Virus record (IMG/VR): IMGVR_UViG_3300035703_000321
Location: 1 to 30,807 of that record
Direction: 5' to 3' (one strand)
DNA: 30,807 bases
Source: a virus
Part shown: positions 1-9,000 of the stretch, one piece after another
How the letters are laid out: each line of letters starts with the position of its first letter
How positions within the stretch are numbered: position 1 is the first letter of the stretch
Notes under the pieces: generated by a model
Told to the model about the DNA's origin: nothing
What the model saw: only the letters and a program-made list of their open reading frames with translations
Databases searched by the model: none
Position numbers and translations under genes: made by a program

Positions 1-31
1 CGGCTTTCCGGCTATTTGAACTGATGGTCAT
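1..31 (-). CDS. Tail fibre or tail spike protein, first 10 codons only
   Basis: This is a truncated gene that runs off the left edge. The ATG at 31-29 is preceded by GGAG eight bases upstream, and the visible peptide is MTISSNSRKA. Many podovirus tail fibres and spikes begin with an MTISS...RKAGP-like sequence that joins the fibre to the tail, so the family call rests on this N-terminal signature (from memory) and on position. In T7-like and epsilon15-like phages, fibre genes often follow the tail and ejection proteins. Only ten residues can be read, so the receptor-binding part is unknown. It starts 60 bases after the end of the giant virion gene and lies just downstream of one copy of the repeated 13-bp motif. 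Confidence 0.6.
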   Translation of the reverse strand, partial: MTISSNSRKA

Positions 32-78
32 GGACGGAACTCCTGGACGATTGTGAAGAGACTAAGCATTCTGGTTGT

Positions 79-91
79 GGATACGGGTACC
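79..91 (-). repeat. 13-bp repeated motif, copy A, before the tail fibre gene
   Basis: Read on the minus strand this is GGTACCCGTATCC, identical to the copies at 17726-17738 and 21415-21427 and sharing the last 10 plus-strand bases with 11898-11910. It begins directly after the TAA stop of the giant gene and ends 47 bases before the tail fibre ATG. No hairpin followed by a T-run is present, so it is not an intrinsic terminator. A regulatory or protein-binding role is inferred only from repetition, orientation and position. Confidence 0.7.
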
Positions 92-3000
92 TTACTGTCT
101 CGACGATTCGCTTGCTTTGCCAGTGGCAAGGCCTCGAACATAGTCAACATCAGAGGTGGGTTTAATCTTGCCGCGCTCGACATCGACCGCATATCCGATC
201 GGTCTGCCAAGCACGGTGACGGGGATGCCGGTGGCCAGGCTGATCATCGTCAAAATGTCGCGGACATTCTTGCCGGTGACCTCTTTGGACGGGTCGGCGA
301 TGTTGATGCCAGCCTTAACCACGCCTACCGTCGCGCCCTCGAGCGTTGAGACGGACGGGCTGGTGGTCATGCGGTCATCGTACGGCTTGTTGTTGAATGC
401 GTTGAATGGCACGGTGGCCGCAGTACCGAACGGCACCAAAGCAACAGCGCCACGCACTTGCGAACCAAAGAACCAGGACATGAAGACATCGAGGTAACCG
501 TCGTCGTCTTCATCGTCCCAGCCGCCGCCAAGCGACCGAACAATGGCATCAGCGACAAGCATTGGCAAACCAAAGCCAAGCAGGTATTGCATGAACAACT
601 TGCCCTTGTTGCCGCGCCATCCAAGATCGCGGAAGATCTTGATGTATTCGGTGGCATTCAAGTTTGCCATCATGTTGAAGTAGCCAGAGAACTGAATCAG
701 CGTCTTGTAGAACGGTGATCCAACTTCAAACGCAGACAAGTCTTCAGGCTGTAGGCTTGACTGTGTCATACGCACTGCGGCGTCTGCACGCTTGATGGCT
801 TCTTTGCTTGCGGCCTCTTCGCTGACATCGACGCCAGCCTCGGCCACAGCCTGGTTGTATGCGCCAACCCAGGTCACGATGTCGACAAAATTCTGGAAGG
901 CTTGTTGCAAGAAGTAGCCATGCTTGTTGGACCACTTCTGCACCTTTTCAAATTTGGTCGGATTCAACAGCAAATCGTTCATCAAGTCTTGCACTTCGAC
1001 CATCTGGTTGCTCATGCGGTCTGCCATAAACGGCGACAACTCGGCAACAAACTCGGCTTGCGCAGTCGGACTCTTCATGTAGTCAACCAGGGCCGTTTTC
1101 AAATATTTACCTTGCACCTTGATCAGTGAAGTAAAGAAGCCAGTTGCTTGTTGCAATGCGTTGGTAATGTTGCCAAACATGATGCCGATGCCGGTGCGGT
1201 TGCGCACAGCACGCCAGAAGGTATCGATGCTCCTATTCATGCCAGCCTCGCTTGTGATCTGTCGGGCAGATCGGTTAAGCCATGGGATCAGCATGTCCTC
1301 GATCACAGTCGGATCGATGCGAGTGAGCGTGTCTGCAAAGTCTCGCTTGCGCAAGATTTTGAGCGTGTCACGGATGGTCGGTTGCACGCGGGCAAAACGG
1401 ATCACATCGTCGATGTGCTTGGCCATCACGCGAATGTCTAAAGACAAAGGCTTGTTGTACTCGACGCGGCCCATAGTAAATCCGGCGCCAGTGCTTGGCA
1501 TGGCATTACGGAAGTCGGCCTCAAGTTCTTCCATCTTGGCCTGGCGCTGTGCGTCGCGAACTATGAACGGATCAGTCTTTGCAGGAACATAGCCACCACG
1601 GTAAGTGCCAAACGGAGTGACGACAGTGCGAGCCTCGACTTCTTTAAAGTAGTAGCCGAAGATCTCACGATGCGCCTCTTGCGCCATAGGCTTGAGTTCT
1701 TCATTTAGATCCCACACGGCTTGCACGAAATTGAAGTCTGTTTTGGTTAGCACACCTTCATCAATCATGCGGTTCATGAACATGTTCCAGCGCGAGGTGT
1801 CGACAGTGCCATCCTCGTTCAATGTTCCCCAGCCTCGACCGACCAACAATTTCTTCATGTTGCTGTCGTTACCGATGTGCATCAGGGCGCCGAGCACCTC
1901 GGCTTTTCCGATGCCACCGTTCTCATTGCCGAAGGTGTAGTTCAGTTCTGGCGCGTTGATTTTTTGCGCAGGCAGATCCAGTTTCTGGATCATGTCGACA
2001 TAGTCTTTCACATAGCGGTTACGGTCGACGCGATACTGGTCTAACGCGGCACGCAATGGGCGCCAGATGTAGTTTGTGAACGGGCCAGGGCCAGCGGCGC
2101 CATCAGTTGCGTCGGCCCAGTGTTCGACGCGTCGAGTCAGTGCCTTGGCGTTATAGAGGGCGCGAATGGCTTTTTCTTTTTTGCCAGGCGCCATGCGCTC
2201 ACCAGCAACTTCGAGCGGCACGCCAATGGCCTCCAGGCGCGTCGTAAGTTCACCAATGATCGAGTCCAAAGCAACGGCCTTGCCTTCAATCATCACTTCG
2301 TTGTCGCGCTTAGATTGGAACCACAGCGCGTCGACGATTTCTTTCATGTCGCGGAACTGGTTGAGAGTCAACTTCTTGTAGTTGCGCGGTCCACCAGTTG
2401 CTTCGAGCAAAATCGGCTCGATGTCTGCAAACAAATCTGGGTTGTAGGATTTGAGTTGCTCGACAAACTTGGCAGGCTCGACATCACGCGGGCCAAGGCC
2501 GTAGTGGCCAAGGATAAAGCGTGCCGCATTCACCAGATCGATGTTGCGGTTCTTGGCCATCTTTGCGTCTGCTTTGAAGATCTTGGCAAAGCCTTCGATG
2601 GCCTTGTCGATCTCTTTGCGTGCGTTGACTGCCTCGAGCGCCAGTTGGTTGTTGAGCAGTTGGTTTTGTTTTGCGCGTGCGGCTTCAGCAGTTTTGCCTT
2701 TTTTGGATGCGGCAATGCTTTGCTTTGATGCCCGTGCCTCGGCCAGCGTGTAGTCGCGTGGGCGAATCTCGCTGATCACCTTGTTACCGATAAGTGACTT
2801 GGCCGCAGTCTTTGCGGCCTGGATCATTAGGCGTGCAGGCTGTGTGGCCTTGGCAAGGTAGCGCAACTCGACGGCCACAAACCTGGCGCGTGCGTCGTTG
2901 TGCAATGCTTTCTGCACCTCGAGTTCAATGGCGGCAGGGTTCATCAGGTCTGCGTACTCATCGAGCATGCGTGCGTCGGTGCGGCTGTCGATCTCTTCTT

Positions 3001-6000
3001 TGATCGGCTTGGCCTCGAGCAGTGAGCGAACAAGTTGATCGCCAGATGCAAAGCCAAACATAGATGCCACTAGGTCAGGTGGCAGGCCTTCTTCGGCCAA
3101 CATGCCGTACTTGCCATAGCCAAGTTTTGCCAGGTCAGGTGCTGGCGTCAGCGTTTCTTTGCTCTCAGGATAAAGTGCCTTGACATCGGCAATCTTGAGT
3201 TTGTGGCCACCGAGTGATTCGATGTCGTTTCCATCCTCATCTTTTAGAGTGCCGCGCTTGAGGAATTCCATGGCGCGGTAGACGCTGTCGTTCTGGACTT
3301 CTGCGGCCACCTCTTCGCGCACACCTTTGCGGATGTCTGCTGTCTTGGATTGCATTTCCTTGAGCACACGCGAGCGTGCATTGCCCAGCCACTTCAATTG
3401 GCGCAGGCTGGCCTGGGTCAACTCAGTGATCGATGCCTCGGTGGCCTCGGCCATCATGGATTGATATGCGGCCCACTCGGCGTCATCCATGCCAGACTCT
3501 TCTTGAGTTTGGAACATGGGCACCATGCTGTTGACTGCCTCAGATTGCTTGATCTGTGCATCGCTGGCAATCATGCGATCCATAACCTGGCGCACTTCGC
3601 CGGTCAGGATCGGCAGGTCTTCGCCGTTTTCTTTGCGGTAGATCTCGTTGAGTTCTTCGCGAATTGATGTGTAAACAGATTTAATCCAGTCACTAAATTT
3701 CTGGAAAATTGAACGCATGCGCTCGCTCGGAGCCTTGCCCTCAAACAGGTAGATCTCGTAGTTGTAGGCCCACGCCTCATGGTATTTGCGTTGCTCATCA
3801 AGAGACAGCGCATTCCAGGTGGCCAGGTCTTTGACGCCAAACCAATCAAGGATCGTCTGCATGTCCTCCTTGTTTTGCTCGGTTGCGTCAGGGCGCGATG
3901 CCATGTCGGCATACACCGTCAAAAAGAAGTGCGCAGTCTCATGCAAGAAGGTGGACATATCCGCCCCCTCGTTGAGGATTGTGGTCAATCGTTTCGGATC
4001 GAACCCTCCACGCTCGGGCTGGCGCAGGATTTGGGACTTGGCCGCAGGCGGGAAAAACTTGGCCACGGCTTCAGCATCAGCGTCCTCAAATGTCAGGGTG
4101 CCTGAACGCAGTTCAGCCGATGGTGCCGCCGCCTTGATTTCAGCCTCTTGGGCCTCGAATTTGCGGATCTCTGAGGTGAGCATTGCATACCGGCGTTTCG
4201 TGCCAGCAGGGGGCGTATACGCGCCAGCGGCAGGCATCGAATGCATGCCATGCTGTTCGACCGGCACGCCAGTGTGTTTCGGACCCAGGAGCACGGCCAC
4301 GCCTTGGTCGCCCTGGGCGGCAGGGATGTAGACGCCATCGAACCCGGCATCGATGATTGCGGACTCGACCGCGTTGAACCATTGGCCACGATCGTCACGG
4401 CCCATGGCCGATGCCTGGGCACGCAGGCCCAGCGGGTCAGTCGCCGCGTTGTAGAGGTTGTCCAGGTAGACGGCATGCACATTGCCGCCGACGCCCGCTT
4501 CGGGGCGGATGCCATTGCCGGTGTCCACATAGAAGTGGATGCGGTTTGACAGGCGAGTGTCAGCGCCAGCCAGACGGCCAGCCTCTGCGCCTTTTAAGCC
4601 TGTTCCGTAGGCGAATCCGGCAAGGTTATTCCGAGGTTGTTTTGAATAGTGGATGCCAAGGACTGAAGTTGCTCCATCCCTGGCTGTCCCATATCGTTGG
4701 GCAACATTGAGATCGCTTGCTCGTAGGCGTTGAACGCCGCCACCTCCGGCTCCTGATTGGGCAAAGACTGCGGGTTTTCCATGATCTTCCTTTCGTTTCT
4801 TGTTGCGCTTTACAGCGCGGTTTTGTTCTGCAACTGCGTCGTCGTAGGTCTTGGCTTTCTTGCCGTCAGTGATCTGGTGCCAGCCATAGTACGACTGGTC
4901 CAGGGCCATGAAAACGACATTCGGCTCACCATTGTTGAATTCGGCAAACGCTTCTTTGTTCCAACCTTCGGGCGCCTGAGTGTCATCCCAGGGTAAACGC
5001 GAAGATGCGACGAATCCATGGGCCGCGTAGAACTCCGGCAAGATCGTCTCGAATGCGTCGAGTTTCGTGCCACCAGCGGCCACAGCCAACTCCATGACAG
5101 AGCGGCCAGCGCCACCCTGGGAAAACACCGAGACGATGTCTCCGTCGGGCTTGACTGCCACGCCAGACAATCCGTCTTCAGCGAGGAACAGGCGCATGCC
5201 CTGGTAATCCTCGACCGGGTAGACGAACACAGCGGCGCCCATGTCGCCACTGGCTTGCTTGCTGGCAGTGATGGCTTCAGCGAATCGTTGCGCATTCTGT
5301 GCGTTGCCTTGCTCCAACTCGTAGAACTTTGGCACCGTGATGCCGTTGTTGCGGTACACACGGGCCAGGCCTGCGCCTGCTTTCCATTCCTGCGAGTAGG
5401 TGACCAGGAGTTTTTTTAGAACCCGAACTTTTCCGCCATCTCCACTGCTTTTTGCCGTGTAAGACCAGGATTGTTTTTGATCGCCGCTTCGATTGGATCT
5501 TGCAATTTGCGTTGCGACTGCGCCTGCGAAGAGGCGCTTTTCTCTTTGAGTAAAGCCTCCACCTTCTGCCTGCTCCCCTCCAGCGATCTCATCTTGCTCA
5601 TCCTGTAGTCGTGCTCGTCTTGCGCGTTCATCTTTGGACTCCTTCTTCAATGCGTTGTTGATCTTGCGATCGGAAATACCCAAGTCACGCGCAACACCTG
5701 CGGCGGCATTGGCGTAGTCTGGGGCATCTTCATCACTATACCCATCTGTTGACTCTTGGTCAACATTATTGTCTTTAGCCGACTCGTACAGTCGTTTTTC
5801 TGCATACCAAAGCACGGCCTGCAAATCGGCCATGGTCAGGTCGGCATAGGCCGGATCGGCCTGCAACTCGGCCAGGATCTGGGCGAAGACAGAGCGGATG
5901 TAGGTGCGCTCGTGCGGGCCAGCCGGGGCTTCCTTCTGGCCATCGTTGTACTTGGCCAGGCTGTTGCCTGCCTTGCGGATCTCCTCGCCGACCTTGGACT

Positions 6001-9000
6001 CGTTCATCTGCTCGCGCAGTTTTGGGTCCATGGAGGCCTTCTGGATGGCGTCAGCCAGGCGATTGATCTCGGTGTTGACTATGTCCATGCCAATGACGGC
6101 GGACAGGCTCTTGGCTTGTTCTGGCGTGGCACTGCGCACAGCGGCGTCCAGGCGGGCTGTGGCCGTCTCAATGTGCTTGGGCTGGCTCTTGATCAGCGTG
6201 CCGGTCCAGCGGCCCCAGGTGCGGATCAGCCAGCGATCCATAGTCAGCGAACTGAAATCGCCGTACAGGTTTGAGAAAAAGCCGTTGCCGATCTTTGGAC
6301 CAATGATGGCCGAGCCTTTGACCACGGTGTCTGCGTGCTCACCGCCAGGCTTTAGTTCTTTATTGATCGCACTGATTTCACCCACGGTAAAGTTGGTCTG
6401 CATGAACTGGCGCAGATTTTTCATGCCCCATTCATCGACCAATTTATTGAACAACGCCAGCGAATCATTGATTGCGTTTTGAGCCTGTCCACCTTTGATG
6501 TTGGTGGGCATGACCTTGTTTTCTTTGTAGTAGCGGTAGGCCTTTTCTGCCAGTTCGAAGTTCTTGTCGACCTTCAAACCGTTGGAGGTGACGGCCAGCG
6601 CCCAGGTAAATGCGAAGCGTGCGTCTTCGTTGGTCGCGATCTCGGGGTGGACCAGTGCCATGACGGCCAGCGCCTGGCGGGTTTTCTCGTCGTACCAGCC
6701 GATCGCATTCGGGTTTTGCTCGAGCGCAAACAGCGCGTCCTTGAGGCCCACGCGCACCAGGTAGTCAGTGGTCTGAGGCGAAGGCACGGAGACATCAACG
6801 CCAGCGGCGCCAGCGGCTTCTTGCACTGCCTTCTGGATGGCCAACTTCAAGTCGCGGCCCTTGTTCCACACCTGACTCTTGGCAACCTCGAGGGCGTTCT
6901 TCAGTTCAGCCTGATCGTCAACAGTCTCAGGGATCTCGGCCTGCGCATCGATTGCGGCCACATCATCAGCCTCGGCATCTTCTGCCGCGTTGATCGTGTC
7001 GGAATCGGTCAGCGATTCGGTTTGCTGTGCAGGGGGCATCTCGCCCTGGCGCAGGATGTCTGCATTTTCACGCGACCAGGTTCCGTCGTTAAACGGCGAC
7101 TTGACTGCGGCAGGATCGAACACAACGATCTCGCGTGCGTCGGGCGCGACCTCAAGGATCACGCCGTCGTAGCCCTGGGCTTGTAGTTCAGCAGTGAATG
7201 CGTCTGCGGCTTCGCGTCCACCAGCACGGATGCGAGCCTTGTCCTCCATGGTGGCCATGTACGGGTTCTCGAGACGAGCGTACAGCGGCATTATGTTTTG
7301 GCCAGCAGGCCCAAATTTTCTTGCTTTCTGATCTGCATAAACATCGGCCATGTCTATGCTGTCTGTCAGATATACGCCAGTGCCTAGCCAGCCTGTGTCC
7401 TTGCGGTTCGGGTGGTCAGGATCAAATGCGGTCACATCGTCGGCAGTGCCGTGGTACAGCGTTTGCGGACGGCCTTGTTGGTCCTGGAACATCGATGCGC
7501 CGATCCAGTTGCGGAATGCGCCGCTGGTCGTGTTGACAGTCTGGTCCTGGTTGAATAGCGCCATGCCACCAGCCTGCCCATCAGCACGCTCAACGCGGTA
7601 CATGTAGCGGTCGTAAAACTCGGTCGGCATGATCTTGAGCGACGCGGCCTGCGTCACCACGAAGTCACGCACAAGTTGTGCGTTAATGCGTGCGGCGTTG
7701 TCGGTGTATTGCTTGGTCGCCTTTAGTTGCTGGAACATCGTGCTTTCGACCTGGCGGGCCGACTTCGCGAATTCCTTGTTGGTCATCTCGACTTTGGCAT
7801 TGGCCTCCATCTCCGTCTTCATGATCTCGGCCTGGTTGTCGATGAACTCGCGGGCCTCACGGCGAGTCATCATCTCGCCTTCAATGCGCAGGTCATCGAT
7901 CAAAGCGGTGCTGAACTCGGTCGGAGCAATGTTGGTTTGGTACTCAGTCACAGGGATGGCGATGTCGCCACCAGTGGCAATTGCGGTGTCGAGTTGATCG
8001 CGCACGGATGGCGATACTTCTGCCACGCGCTCTGCCAACCCAGATTGCTTGAGTGTTTCGCCGCTGATGTAAACAGTGGTGACATCAGCCTCCTGGCTTA
8101 CTTGTTCGATCCACTCGCCAAAGGTTTCAGCACTGCGTGCGCGTACCTTGCTGGCGCGTGAAAACTCTTGAACCTTCTCAAATGCTTTGGCACTGCGTTC
8201 GGCAGACTCGGCCTGCAACATGGTGCTTTTGTAATTGCCAGGCACTTCAATCAAAGCGGTAGGAAGTTCGAGCACAGCCTCAAGCAACACTTCACCAAGT
8301 TTTATTTTTCCTTCTGTAACAATTTGAGCCGTTGCTTCGCCTGCGGCGCCACCACCTGCTTGCAATACAGTTTCACCAGCAAGTCTTGTAGCAACACTGC
8401 CAACAGTCGGTTTTGCTCCAGCCAAAAGTTTTCCCGCAAGACCAGCCGTCATTGCATCAAAAAAAGCAATAGGAACGCCACGACCGACCGCTTTGTCTCT
8501 TGCCTCCTTCATCGCCTGTTCATCTGTTAGCACCTTGTAAAGCGCATCAGTTGAATTTAACTTTTCGGCTTTTGAAGTTATGACTTCGTCAATCGTAGAA
8601 AAATACTCGTTGAAATACGAGGTGCCAAAAATTGCCGTTGCTCGACGAATTGCTTGTTGAGACAAAAACGGAACTAAAGTAGATGGACCAACTGGTCCTG
8701 CCGCAGTAACGGCGGCAGTTACTGCAAGGCCTGGCGCCGCAACACCAAGAGATTCCAACGCAACTTCTTTAAGTGCCATTGGATTGCGCATCACAGCAGA
8801 CGCAAATTCGCCTACAGTTTCAGCATCAGAGAGTTCTGTAATTCCTCTTTGAATGTCATCAGGTATCGGAAATTTTTCGATATTGCGCTGATAACTTTCA
8901 AGATTTACTTTTTGCTGAATTTTTGGATCGAACGAAACACCATTGGCTTGAGCCGCCGCTTGTTGCCGCGAGCGCAAACCCTTCATCATCGCGGTGTCTT

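Noticed and set aside
4093-4530. Other minus-strand frames inside the giant gene (4093-4530, 3604-3912, 4810-5361)
   Set aside because: Their products are Ser/Arg/Thr/Cys-rich and they lack good ribosome sites, unlike the two nested ORFs kept.
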